Below are positions 22,901 to 33,800 of a stretch of DNA of 64,000 nt, one piece after another. The stretch is from Elephas maximus indicus. Its lineage: Eukaryota > Chordata > Mammalia > Proboscidea > Elephantidae. The position numbers and the translations under genes are program-made. The notes beneath the pieces were generated by a model. It had not been told where the DNA came from, ran no database searches, and saw only the letters and a list, made by a program, of their open reading frames with translations. Each line of letters opens with the position of its first letter. The stretch's first letter is position 1. The stretch is from the NCBI RefSeq assembly GCF_024166365.1, contig NC_064839.1:33802378-33866377 (forward strand), in the 5' to 3' direction.

Positions 22901-25900
22901 GGATAAGAGTGTCCGAGACCTGAAATGCTGAGGGCTGTGGGGAGACTTGAAATGGTTTTGAGCAGCAGAGTGATATTGTCATTTTTGGAAAAGTCCCTCT
23001 GGCTGCTAGGTAGAGAGCAGATCCAGCGGGGTAAGATGAGACAGGACTAGAGAGGGGGCTGCTTCAGCGTCCAGGCATAAGAAGGAGAAGCCTGGACAAG
23101 GGCAATGAGGAAGGAAGTGAGGGAGGCTGTGCAGTGGTACCCTGTGCGTGGGCGCTGTGGCCTGGTACTCAGCAGCAGGAGGACATCAGGGCTGGGACTT
23201 GCCCTCGAACCCATCTGGAATAGAGTCCTGAACTTCCTCTTCCCTAGCTGAGTGACTTTGAGAAGCAACTTAACATCACTGGGTCTCAGTTTTCGTAACT
23301 GTAAAGTGGGATCATACATCATGCTTGATGGGGTAGCTGTGGGAGTTAGGGAGATGACAGCTGTGAAGGAGTCGGTGCTGCAAGTGCTCAGCCAGAAGGT
23401 GAAGCCTGCCAAAGATGGGCCCAGGAAGGAGGGAGGGCTGCCAATTGCTCCTGGGCTGGGTGTCCAGGGGCCTAGATCCCATCCTGACTCTGGTGATCCT
23501 GGTGACCAGGGTTGTCTCTGGCTGGCCTGGGCCACAGTAGCAGCTGATTGGCTGTCCTACCCTGGCCAGGCTGTGACACTGGCTTTGGCAAGGAGACAGC
23601 CAAGCAACTGGACGCCATGGGCTTCACGGTGCTGGCCACCGTGTTGGACTTGGATGGCCCCGGTGCCCGCGAGCTGCGTGCCTGCTGTTCTCTTCGCCTA
23701 AAGCTGCTTCAGATGGACCTGACCAAGCCAGCAGACATTAGCCGTGTTCTGGAGTTCACCAAGGCCCACACCTCCGGCACAGGTCAGTAGGCGGGACACT
23801 CAGGGAGAGGGCGTGGCTACGCCCATGTGAAAGAGGGGCAGGGATTGGAGGGTCACTCCTGGGCTGACCTGCTGGTCCTCTCCCTGCTCTGTGCCCTCAG
23901 GCCTGTGGGGCCTGGTCAACAATGCGGGCCACAACGACGTGGTGGCCGATGTGGAGTTGTCGCCGGTGGCTACGTTCCGCAGCTGCATGGAGGTCAACTT
24001 CTTTGGAGCGCTAGAGCTGACCAAGGGCCTCCTGCCGCTGCTGCGCCGTTCCAGGGGTCGCATCGTGACTGTGGGCAGCCCGGCCGGTAAGTCTCCTTCC
24101 CCACTAGAGCAGAACCAGAACCGGGGGTGGGGGAGGCCTAGGAGAGCCCCTTGCCAAGGCTGAGCTGCTGCTCCACCCTCCACTCTAAAACCAGGAGACA
24201 TGCCCTATCCCTGCTTGGCCGCCTATGGGACCTCCAAGGCAGCCATAGTGCTGCTCATGGACACATTCAGCTGTGAACTCCTGCCCTGGGGGATCAAGGT
24301 CAGCGTTATCCAGCCTGGTTGCTTCAAGACAGGTAGGGGCCTGGGGCTGGGGGTGGGGCTGGATGAAGGGCTGGATGGGTGATAGAGGCTTTGTTTTTGC
24401 TGTTGTTAGGTGTCCTTGGAGTCGGTTGTGACTCATAGCGACCCTATGTAAAACAAAACGCTGCTGGGTCCTGCACCATCCTGGCCATCCTCACAATTGT
24501 TGCAATATTTGAGCCCGTTGTTGCAGCCACTGTGTCAGTTCATCTCGTTGAGAGTCTTCCTCTTTTTTAACGATCCTCTACTTTACCAAGCATGATATCC
24601 TTCTCCAGGGACTGGTGCCTCCTGATAACATGTCCAAAGTATGTGAGACTAAGCCTTGGCCATCCTTGATTCTAAGGAGCATTCTGGCTGCACTTCCTCC
24701 AGGACAGATTTATTAGTTCTTCTGGCAGTCCATGGTATATTCAATATTCTTCGCCAACACCATAATTCAAAGGCATCAATTCTTCCCCTGTCTTCCTTAT
24801 TCATTGTCCAGCTTTCACATGCATATCCATGGCTTATATCAGGCGCACCTTTGTCCTCAAGTTGAGATTTTTTGCTTTTTAACACTTTAAAGCGGTCTTC
24901 TGCAGCAGATTTACCCAATGCAATAGTCATCTGATTTCTTGAATGCTGCTTCCAGGGGCATTGATTGTGGATCCAAGTAAAACGAAATCCTTGACAACTT
25001 CAGTCTTTTCTCCGTTTGTCATGATGTTGCTTTTTGGTCCAGTTGGAAGCTTTAGTGGGGCCTAAACCAAAAACCAAACCAAACCCATCACCGTGGAGTC
25101 GATTACAACTCATAGGGACCATAAAGAACAGAGTAGAACTGCCCCATAGGGTTTCCAAGGAACGCCTGGGGGATTTGAACTGCCAACCTTTTGGTTAGCA
25201 GCCATAGCTCTTAGCCACTACACCACCAGGGCTTCCTCTAGTGGGGCCTAACCTGGTGGTGTAGGGGTTAAGTGTTACCTCTGCTAACCAAAGGGTCGGC
25301 AGTTGGAATCCACCAGGCTCTGCTTGGAAACTCTATGAGGCAGTTCTACTCTGTCCTATATAGGGTCGCTATGAGTTTTTTATGAGTAGGAGTCAACTCG
25401 ACAGCAGTGGGTTTGGTTTGTTTTTTTTTGGTTAAGACTGGGAAAAGTGAGCCCTGGTGGTGCAGTGGTTAAGCGCTGGACTGCTAATCAAAAGGAAAGG
25501 TCGGTGGTTCGAATTTTGCAGCCTACTTCGGTAAAGAAACTCTATAGAGCAGTTCTACTCTGTGAGTCGGAATCGACTCAAAGGCAATGGGGTTTTTTGG
25601 TTTTAAGACTGAAAAAAGAGGAGCAAGCAGTCTTATCTGGGGGCGGGGTCTGGTCTGAGAAGTGGGCGTGGCTTTGGCTGGAGGCGTGGCCTGACCGTGT
25701 TACCCTTTTCTCCAGAATCTGTGCTGAACGTAGGTCGCTGGGAGCTGCGCAAGCGGCTGCTGCTGGCTAACCTACCTGGAGAGCTGCTGCAGGCCTATGG
25801 TGAGGACTACATCGAGCACTTGCACGGACAGTTCCTGCACTCGCTTCGCCTGGCGCTGCCCGACCTCAGTCCGGTCGTAGATGCCATCACCGATGCGCTG

Positions 25901-26131
25901 TTGGCAGCCCAGCCCCGGCGCCGCTATTACCCGGGCCGCGGCGTGGGGCTCATGTACTTCATCCATTACTACCTGCCGGAGAGCCTGCGGCGTCGGTTCC
26001 TGCAAACTTTCTTCATCAGTCCGTGTCTGCCACGTGCACTGCGGCCAGGCCAGGCCGGCCCCACTCCTGCCCAGGAGGCAGCCCAGGACCCAAACCAGAA
26101 TCCAGGCCCTTCCCCAGCTGCGGCCTGGTGA
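19684..26131 (+). CDS. HSD11B2: 11-beta-hydroxysteroid dehydrogenase type 2 (complete, 5 coding exons)
   Basis: NAD-dependent short-chain dehydrogenase of the ER membrane that oxidises cortisol to cortisone and so shields the mineralocorticoid receptor in kidney and other epithelia. Coding exons 19684-19948, 23570-23782, 23901-24086, 24195-24332 and 25716-26131 total 1218 nt: 405 residues and a stop, the human length. The N-terminus is hydrophobic and leucine/alanine-rich (about 1-75), fitting membrane anchoring. The glycine-rich cofactor motif (GCDTGFGKE) starts at residue 89, NNAG is at 166-169, and the catalytic Ser219, Tyr232 and Lys236 (YGTSK) are present. The Arg-Arg-Arg-Tyr-Tyr stretch at 335-339 includes positions mutated in human apparent mineralocorticoid excess. 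The start ATG sits in a strong Kozak context (gccgccatgg). All splice sites are GT-AG, all four introns are phase 1, and there is no frameshift. It converges on ATP6V0D1. Identification is by recalled protein similarity and is very secure. Confidence 0.98.
21289..21459. repeat. 50-bp minisatellite in HSD11B2 intron 1
   Basis: Three consecutive 50-bp units start at 21289, 21339 and 21389, each opening ggacc and containing a version of gcatgaagtctt. A partial fourth unit follows to 21459, and about 20 bp resembling a unit end lie just upstream. The units have diverged, so the array is not fresh. Confidence 0.85.
22600..22720 (-). repeat. MIR SINE relic (HSD11B2 intron 1)
   Basis: Inverse-MIR order: gacaagaaatgaaggctcca, ggtaactgacctcaggtcac, then gaagggattcaaatgccggt. 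Confidence 0.6.
23235..23360 (+). repeat. MIR SINE relic (HSD11B2 intron 1)
   Basis: gagtgactttgagaagcaac, ttaacatcactgggtctcag, then gtaaagtgggatcatacatc, about 210 bp upstream of the exon 2 acceptor. Confidence 0.65.
23570..23782 (+). CDS. HSD11B2: HSD11B2 coding exon 2
   Basis: Opens with the glycine-rich NAD-binding loop (CDTGFGKE) and runs to the end of [12 protein letters not shown]. Acceptor ccag|g, donor g|gtcag. Its 213 nt are divisible by three and both edges are phase 1, so skipping it would keep frame but remove the cofactor loop. Confidence 0.97.
23901..24086 (+). CDS. HSD11B2: HSD11B2 coding exon 3
   Basis: Carries the structural NNAG motif, the MEVNFFG helix and the strand ending in the catalytic Ser219 (IVTVGSPAG). 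Acceptor cctcag|g, donor g|gtaagt; 186 nt, symmetric phase 1. Confidence 0.97.
24195..24332 (+). CDS. HSD11B2: HSD11B2 coding exon 4
   Basis: Holds the catalytic Tyr232-x-x-x-Lys236 pair (YGTSK) and the PGCFKT segment after the next strand. Acceptor ccag|g, donor g|gtaggg; 138 nt, symmetric phase 1. Confidence 0.97.
24391..25046 (-). mobile_element. RTE (BovB-like) LINE 3' fragment in HSD11B2 intron 4
   Basis: A 5'-truncated antisense copy of the RTE family that fills the window start. It contains the C-terminal coding remnant ([18 protein letters not shown] on the - strand) and the 3' tail up to ttgtgactcatagcgaccc. Its first part aligns by eye with 1-164. Confidence 0.85.
25066..25238 (-). 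mobile_element. AfroSINE, antisense, with target-site duplication
   Basis: A tRNA-derived SINE head (inverse of ccctggtggtgcagtggtta) and a tail rich in ccaaacc. It is flanked by identical 13-bp repeats tagtggggcctaa at 25053-25065 and 25239-25251. It lies in HSD11B2 intron 4. Confidence 0.92.
25252..25429 (+). mobile_element. AfroSINE, sense
   Basis: Sense copy from cctggtggtg through the ggtcggcagttggaatcc B-box-like region to a gtttggttt/T-rich tail. The antisense copy next to it inserted at its 5' edge. It is older than that neighbour. Confidence 0.9.
25448..25602 (+). mobile_element. AfroSINE, sense, with target-site duplication
   Basis: Starts gagccctggtggtgcagtgg, keeps the B-box-like ggtggttcgaat, and ends in a T-rich tail. 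It is flanked by near-identical ttaagactg copies at 25432 and 25603. It lies only about 110 bp upstream of the exon 5 acceptor. Confidence 0.92.
25716..26131 (+). CDS. HSD11B2: HSD11B2 coding exon 5
   Basis: Encodes residues 268-405: the substrate-side C-terminal domain with the RRRYYPG segment, then a proline-rich tail ending in Trp and TGA (the human tail, as I recall it, ends in Arg). Acceptor ctccag|a. It follows directly on an intron packed with repeats. Confidence 0.97.
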
Positions 26132-26665
26132 GCGGGCACACGTATGGCCCAGCTGCTCCAGCACAGGAGGCTCAATGAGCCCTCGGCCCTCCCCTGGGCA
26201 TTGTGAGCCCCCAAGTTTTTCCTAAAGCCTGGCTCAGAAAGCCCAGCCCCATCTGCTGCTGGGCGTCCCATGCCAGGCCCAGAGAGGCTGAGGTTTTCCA
26301 GGGAGCCTCCAGGCCTCTTCACTGCTTTATGAGCCCAAACAGGCCCTCCTGGGCACCACGCTCCACCCTGCAGCTTGGATGGGGAGTGTAGTGCGAGACT
26401 TAGCTGTAGCCTTTCACAGGACCCAGCAGACAGCGCTTCTGCAAACTAAGGAGCGACTGGGCCGGCTGGGGGCCCTCTCAGGACTGCTGCTTGGCACCAG
26501 TGCCTCAGTGCTGAGATTCAGAGAGTGAATCCCAACTGCCTCTTGACTGGCTCAAGAATTAGGGCCCCAGTCACCCACCCCAAGCCCCCAAGCCACAGGG
26601 AGGCTGCACACCCTACTGGCTGGATTGCCACTTTTTAAATAAAGACATTTTATTTCTCCTAGAAT
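26132..26665 (+). other. HSD11B2: HSD11B2 3' UTR
   Basis: Sequence between the stop codon and the presumed cleavage region about 20 bp after the AATAAA. No inserted repeat is recognised in it. The end is approximate. Confidence 0.7.
26638..26643 (+). terminator. HSD11B2: HSD11B2 poly(A) signal
   Basis: Canonical AATAAA about 510 bp after the stop codon, followed within 60 bp by T-rich and GT-rich sequence typical of a cleavage site. Confidence 0.85.
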
Positions 26666-27204
26666 AGGGGAGATGCTGTGTTTGCCATGGGTGACTGCCT
26701 AGTTGTCTAGATGGCAGGGTATGGCTGTGTGACAGAAGCTGGAAACTGCCTGGGGAGGTCCCCAGGTTGAACATGGGGACAGGGCTCTGGGCACAGACCT
26801 AACTGGGCTCCCTGGCAGACTGTGGTTCACACTTCTCTACTCCCCCCACGACCTTGAGCAAATAACTTATCCACAAGTTTGGGTTTCCTCATAGGGAAAT
26901 GGGGTAATAACCCTTATCCCAGAAAGTTGTAGGGCTCAGTGAATCAAATACAGAAGCCTGGGGCCCTCTAGGCCAGGACCCCAGCTCCACAGGCCTCTCT
27001 CCATCTAAGACTCCAGCAGAGCAGGGGTTATCCACCAGACTCTGCCCCCCACCCCACCCCTCACCCCAAGGAATCTGGGCTGCAGGCTGAGTGAGGGAGC
27101 TCTAGAAGGCTGAGGCAGGGATGGGCTCAGCAAGGGTAGGGTAAGAAGAGAATCTGGAGGTCTGGAAGAGGCACTAGGGCTCAAATGAGACAGCAGACAG
27201 ATGG
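26666..27204. other. Intergenic space between the convergent 3' ends
   Basis: About 540 bp between the presumed cleavage sites of HSD11B2 and ATP6V0D1. It holds a MIR relic near 26850-26950 and nothing else recognised. Confidence 0.7.
26850..26955 (+). repeat. MIR SINE relic between the two genes
   Basis: gaccttgagcaaataactta, gggtttcctcatagggaaat, ggggtaataacccttatccc. Confidence 0.7.
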
Positions 27205-27643
27205 GCTCAGAGAGAGCAGCTTTATTATCTCAGGAATGGTGCATACGGAGGGAGCTGTGGAGCTACTCCCCCTCCTCTACCTCCCCAGCACACAGATACT
27301 CTATCTTTTTCCTGGGCCATAAGAGTGACCTACGAAAGGGAGAAGGGGCTCACGCTGCCTCCAGGGGTTCTCAGGTTGGGGAGGGGCATGAAAGTGACCA
27401 CCTGCTTCTCAGATATGTCAGTGGCTGTAAACATAGGGCTAAGGGGCCTTCCTGCTCTGGAGAGGGCTTGGTCCATCCTTGGAGTGGGGAGTAGGTGCCT
27501 AGCCCCTTTTCAGACCCAAGAGCAATCTCAGAGAGGGTCACGGAAGCTGGGCAGCTGCAGGGACAAGGTGCTTCCCCCCAGGGCTCTGTCACAGCACACA
27601 CAGACACACACAGTGCACTTGTGGGGAGTCTTGCGTCAGGGCG
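27205..27643 (-). other. ATP6V0D1: ATP6V0D1 3' UTR
   Basis: About 440 nt from the stop codon to the presumed cleavage point shortly after the poly(A) signal. The outer end is estimated from the signal only. Confidence 0.7.
27221..27226 (-). terminator. ATP6V0D1: ATP6V0D1 poly(A) signal
   Basis: AATAAA on the - strand, about 420 nt after the stop codon, with TG-rich sequence (gtctgctgtctc) downstream on that strand. Confidence 0.85.
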
Positions 27644-27805
27644 CTAGAAGATGGGGATGTAATTGTCGATCTTTGCGCGGTGGCGCTGAGCAATGCACTC
27701 AGCAATCCATACTATGTTGCGGCACTCTTGCTCCTTGAGCTTCACAAAGGCGTAGAAGACACCGAAGTGGAACTGGTTCAGGAAGGCCAACTTGTTCAGC
27801 TTCAC
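27644..27805 (-). CDS. ATP6V0D1: ATP6V0D1 coding exon 8 (terminal)
   Basis: 53 codons from [15 protein letters not shown] to NYIPIF, followed by TAG. Acceptor cacag|G. The 3' UTR follows on the low-coordinate side. Confidence 0.96.
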   Translation of the reverse strand: MKLNKLAFLNQFHFGVFYAFVKLKEQECRNIVWIAECIAQRHRAKIDNYIPIF

Positions 27806-30800
27806 CTGTGAACAGAGGCAGGTGTGGTGGACCGGCGGCCATGGCCAAAGGATCGGGCGAGCCACCAGCCCCTTCCTAGGATGGGCAGGCCCTGCAGCAC
27901 CCTGCGCTTACCTCATGCTCGAAGAATCGATCCTCCAGAGTCTTGTCTCCGGGGTTGCTGCCTGCACCCTCGAAGAGCAGCTTATATTCCTGGCCCAGGG
28001 AGAGGGGTGGGAAGCATGAGCATGTGGGGGCTGCAGGGTTGGGGGCACAGTGCCAAAATGCCCATCAGCATCCTGTCAGCCAGGACACTCACCGGGTAGT
28101 AGTCAGCCACATTCTTAACCTGCTCATAATCGTCAGCCCGGGCCAGCTGGGCCAGGCCCTCAGGGTAGAGCCGCCCACAGTGCGGAAAGAGCTTGGCACG
28201 GTCCTCCTTGGACAGCTCTGTGCCGAAGGAGTTGATGGTGATGATGAAGGCGCGGCGGTCAGCTTCAAACTGGGAAGCCAGTGTGCAGGCAGCAGGGAGA
28301 GAAGGAGGGGGAGAGGGAGGCAGTGGCCCATCAATAGGTAGGGGTTCACTCTAACCAGGGCTACCCAGGTGGCAGGCAGAAAGGGAAGCGAGCACTCACC
28401 TCCAGGATGGGGCACATGGCATCGGCTGTGGTACCACCCAGCAGGGTGCAGAACTTGTAGAAGGACTCCAGGTAGGCCTGTGCAGGGCATGGGGCTTGCT
28501 CAGCCCAGGCTGGGAGGTTGGGGTGGGGGTGGGGGTCTTGTGGGCCTCCCACTCCCACTTCCCTCCCCCATCCCCAGCCCCTTTCATGATGTGTCCCAAC
28601 ACCACATCCATGGATTGGCCAGGGCAGCCTTCATGTCAAAGCCCTTGAAAAATTCCCAATTTCCAACTGCTAATCAGCCAAGTAGCAGTAGCCTGCTGCC
28701 TACCACCCAGGAGTGACAAGGTAGCTTCTGGCTGGCTGACTGCCTCAGGGCACATGCCTCCCACCCCTCAACTCAAAGAGGGCCAGGCTCAGAGGCAGCC
28801 GCTGCCTTCCCCAAACCACCTCTTCCTCAGCCAGCCAGGCCCATGGCTTCCACAGGTTAGTGAGGGCAGAGTACTCCTGAGAATTCCCAGAGATGGCCTG
28901 GAATGGTGGTCTGACATCTGCCAGCCACTGGCCCCACTCTGTACCCTGTCTCAGAGAAAACCTCCTCCTCCCATGCCCCAGGCAGCCCCCGGGCATCACA
29001 CAGCAGGAACCAAATTGACAGTCCAGTTCCCGCTGAGGGATGGTTATTGCCTATGAGGACATCAGCCATGTCATGCAGTGGCTGGGCACTCAGCTGCTGG
29101 TGGGAACAAGCACTTCCTGCCCAAGCAAATTGGATCTACTGAGCACGAGGGGGAGAAGGGTCAGCCCAGGCCCTTCCAGCACTCACGCACAGAACCAGCC
29201 AGGCACAGGCTTTCTCCCCACCCCCATGTGCCAAGGAAGGCAGCTTGTAGCCTCTATGGAGAGCCCCCTTGCATGGACATCCTTCCCAGTTCCATCTAGT
29301 GGCACAGTCACAGGGTTTCCGGCTCCACAGGCTATTCTTCAGAGTTCGGGGAGGGAGAGCTGAGAAGTGTGGGGAGCTTACTAAGCTGGAGGCTGCCCTT
29401 CAAGGTACACAGACCTTTCTACCCACCACCAGCTGACTTGGGCCCACAGGCTCTGGGCCCTGAAAAAGGAGATCTCGGGAGACCCAGGAGTCCATGAGCC
29501 TAGCCTAGCCTGGCCAGCAGCAGTGGGCAACCTGGGATCAGAGTAAGGCCTGAGGGTGACCACTGGGGCCACAGGAAACAAAAGCCTACAGCAGGTCAGG
29601 AAGGAAGAAATCTGGTAGGGGACAATGGACCCCAGGACAGAGGATTCCCAGAGGCTGGAAGGCCTAGGTGGCAGAGACGGCTGCCAACCCCTACGATGGC
29701 TTAGTGGTGCCATTTAGTCCTTCTAGGAGTCTGTCCCCAGCCACCACTTCCTCCAAGGCCAGCCAAGCTGGCTGTGCCTGAACCCCCAGGACTGTCCCAG
29801 TGGGGCCTGTAGTTGCTTATCTGTAGAGGAAGCCACCAGCCAGGTCTTGGGCTCCATGCCCTGCCACCAGCCCATTTCTTAGCTGAGCCATGCAGGTCCT
29901 TGGGAAGGCTGACCCCAAGGTCAGGGAGTCTGGTAAGACAGGCCCAGATGATCCTCTGGAAGTCAGGGTAGCTAAAGAAACTGGCAAGACCCCACAGCCC
30001 AGGTACCAAGGTCACCTCCCCACTCCACCCCCTCTGCCAGCCCATGGCTGCTGTACCAGCTGTCCACAGTTCCCACCCGTCGGCCAGCCGAGGGTCTGCC
30101 TAATCTCCCATCTGTGGCCACTGGGCTGGGACATCGTCTGATGGGCGGGAGGCCCTGGCACAGGGCCCGCAGCACTGGGTCGGTGTTTACGAGCTGGTGC
30201 CCAGGCTGCTCTCGCCAGCAACTCTAGCTAGAACCAGTCAGGCCCGGTGAGGGTGAGGCTGGGGGACAGCCGCACCCCTCACCCTGTCTCAGGGCAGGGA
30301 ACCCGGCAACGGGCCAGCTGGGCGGGTGGGAGCCCCAGGAGCACGTGAGTGCGGGCGCATACACACCCACACACCCACTTGGCTGACTGGCTGGCCTGCC
30401 TCCCTGTTAGCGGGGTGAGTGAAAGCACTGGCTTTGCAAACAGGCTGAGCCAGGTGTGAGCCCTGGTGCTGCCAGTGACATGCTGTGTGGCTCAGGCAAC
30501 CCACCCCACTTCTAAGCCCTCGGTTCCTTCATTTTACAAATGGAGACAATGATGCCCACCTAGCTTCTAGGGAGGTCCTAAGGACTAAGGAAGTCGATGA
30601 TCTCTAGTCTCGCCCCCTCTGATCTGTCCTCCACAGTATGGACAGAGGAGCTTCCTTATGATATTCAGCCTGCTGGAAACCTTCACTGGCTGACCGTGCA
30701 CACAGTTCAAACGTCTGTGTCTGCCTCTTCTTCCTGGTCTCTTTCTTGCTGTTGTCTATAACCTGTACTTCAGCCCCAGCAAAGCACCTGCCATTGACTG

Positions 30801-33800
30801 GTGCTCCATGCTTTCCCTCTGCCTGCATCACTGCAACCTCCAGGTGGGCCCCTTGCCTCCCACCAGCCCCTCCCTGTGCTCTGTCCAGAGCAATCTCTGT
30901 GGGGAGACTAGAGGGCCTGGGCTCAGGCTGCGGCTGGGTGTTGGCCAGGTAGCTCCAGCCTTGGCAGGCGGGGACCCTCACTGAAAAGATCTGACAGACA
31001 GATGCTTGAAGGGTTAAGTCAGCAGGTCCCTTGATCAGTGCCATCCTCAGCCCCTCTTTGGGGCCTGCTCACTGCTGATCCATGTTCCTGGTTGCAGCCC
31101 ATCAGTACCTCTCAATGGCCACAGCCTGGTCTGTCCCAATCGTCCCTGACTGGCCCTGGCCAGCCCCCTTCCTTTCCTCCCACCCTTGCTCTTAACCTCT
31201 CTCGGCCAGGGCAGTGCTAACCCAGGAATCTCAAACCCACTCTCTATCTCCAGGGGGCACCCAGTCTATGCCACAGCCTGGTGGAGAGCAAAAGGTAGAT
31301 GGGGGTTAAGGATGGTGAGAAGTGGTGCTAATGCTGGGCCTGGGAACCTGAAAGGGACACAGGGACTTGGCTATGCCAGGCTGGGTCCCCACCCCCACGG
31401 TATGTAAACACACTGTTGTCTTTGCTCGAATGCCTGTCCTTGCTGGCAACAGTCCAGGTGGGGTGGGTCTGAGGGCTACGGCCTGGGTGGTGGCCCGTGA
31501 CCCACCTGCGTGCAGGAGCAGCTGTCTAGGAGCCATCTCTGACAGGCCAGGCTAGAGAGCACCAATCCCTCCCGCTGATCTTATCTGGGCCCGCTGCGGG
31601 TGCCACGGGATGGAGAACCTGTTCCACGTAGCCTTGCACCCATCGCAGGAGCCAGAGAGTGAGCGGATAAGCCCCTGGGACAGGAGCCTGGTGTGGCTGT
31701 GTCCTGTCCCAGCACCTCACATAAGTCACCGTCCCACTGTGCCCCATGATCCCACCCACTTACAGGCCAATCCCCCACTACTTGTGTGGTATGCTACCTT
31801 GTAGAGTGTGTTTCGGATAATCTCGATGTTCATCTCATCCAGGTCCTGCTCTGAGATGCAGTCCTGGAAAAAAGCCGCTGGGCAGGAAAGTCAAGGGTAT
31901 GAGGGGTAGGAAAGTGGACTTGGCCTAGGTGACAGCCCTGCTCTCAGCTGCCTCTGCAGGGTACAGAGGGCCGCACCACAGCCCTATCTGGCTGGGGCGG
32001 GGGGCGGGAGGGAGGGAGGTACCTAATCAGTTCTGGGCTATTGCCTTGGAAGTGGCAGAAGCAACACTCCAGGCCACGTGGACTGACCTGGGCTGCTTCT
32101 GCCTCCTTGTTCCTAAAACTGATTTATAAAGGAGGCGGCCAGCCACAGCATGATCTAATCACTGCTGGGGCAGACCCAAGCTCAGATCATGCCAAAGGCA
32201 GGCTTGCATAAGAGGCCAGGACACCCTCCCTTCTAGAGGGGCAGCTGTGGATTTGAGGCCTGTCGCCTGCTTCTTTACATCCCCCAGGAGGGCCTGGGGC
32301 CCACAACTGGAGAACCAGCCTCCCCCTTAGGACAAGGAATGAGTCCGACAGCTGGTGGGCATGGACCAGTGACCTACGTGGCCTCTGTCAGGCTGGAGGT
32401 AGAGGCTGGAGTGGGACAGAGCACCCTCACTCCCCAGGTGGGCCTGAAGACTCGCTGGCCTGCCTGTCTTCTCTTTAAAGATGAAGAAACTGAAGCCACA
32501 AATAGCCCAGAACTAGCTCAGGGTTACTGGAGAGACTCCATGGCAGGCAGGCCAACAGGTAGAGCTCAGACCTCTCAGCCCAGGACCTAGTGCAGCTTAA
32601 AGCCCTGTGGTTCAGTCCTGGCAGCTTCCTGGAGGTAGTGCCTTGGGGCCAAGAACTCTGACTCTGAGGGCACCAGCTGGTTATGGCCTTAGCACTTTCT
32701 CTCCAGCCTCCAAGGCAGGCAGGAGCAGGCACTGCTAGGTAAGGCCCTGTAGGAAGCTCCCTCTTGCCCTTCCTTCCTGGGCCTCTGACACGGACCCTGC
32801 ATCCTCTGGGGCACTGCCTGGCCCAGCCCCTGGGACCTGCCCAGTGGAAGCAAGTGAAGCTGTTTGCTCCTTAACTCTGACTCTCAAGAAGCCACTCCAG
32901 CCCTGTGCAGTCTCCAGCGTGGGACCACAGTCTGCCCCCAAGAGCTCTCAGCCCCCAAGGGACTCAGGCCTTTTTCTCTATTCTTCATGAGCTCAGTCTC
33001 CCTCTGCATTCTGAGAATCCAGACAGTTGGACAAAGCCAGGTGATCCGAGTCAGGCCCTGGGGGTGGCCTGATTGGTCCAGCAAAAGCATAGGAAAGCAG
33101 AAGAGGGTATGAGAAGAGAATGGGAGGGAGATGCTAAGGGGGAGGATAAAGGTAAGTAGCAGCGAGCAAGTCTCACTTTTCAGCTCAGGGTCACCCCCCG
33201 GGGGTCTGTGAATTCCACATGGAGGCACTGACACTGACCTCATCTGGCCGTCTCCTCCCTCCTCCGGCACAGTGGCTTACCCAGCGGCGTGTCCACCAGA
33301 ATGGCATTGTAGAGCTCGGCAGGGGTCTGTGCAATGTTCACGGCCTCCATCTGCTCGAAGCTGCCTAGCGGGTGACACTTAGGCACCAGCTCGGCGATGG
33401 AGCGCTGGTGCAGTGTGCCTGTGATGAGCAGGATGACGTTGTCGATCATGTAGCTGTAACTATAGGAGGCACACAGCAACACAGGGGGTGGTTTAGAAAT
33501 CTTGGGCCAGCACCAACGCCCTGCCCATACTGCACGGGTCACCAGGCCCACAACAATGCATGCAGACCCATGGTTGCTTTGGATAAGCACCGCTGACTCG
33601 CCTCCCTCCTTGCCCTTTGCTCCCAGCATCAGGAGCAAAGGATGGATGTGAGCCCTCTGTCAGGGGGGCATTCAGACCCCATGAGAGAATTGAGAAACAA
33701 GTAACTACCCTACAGGACACAGGGAACTGTGGGCACACGGAGGTGAGGTGCACAGCCCCACCAGCTGTGGTAGGGGGCAGGAACCTGAGAGGTAAAAGGC

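Larger units (their letters stand above)
19949..23569 (+). other. HSD11B2: HSD11B2 intron 1
   Basis: 3.6 kb intron, largely unique sequence. It holds a 50-bp minisatellite (21289-21459), a GT-rich stretch near 22020-22150, and two MIR relics near its 3' end. No long CA repeat is seen, although the human intron 1 is known for a polymorphic one. Confidence 0.85.
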
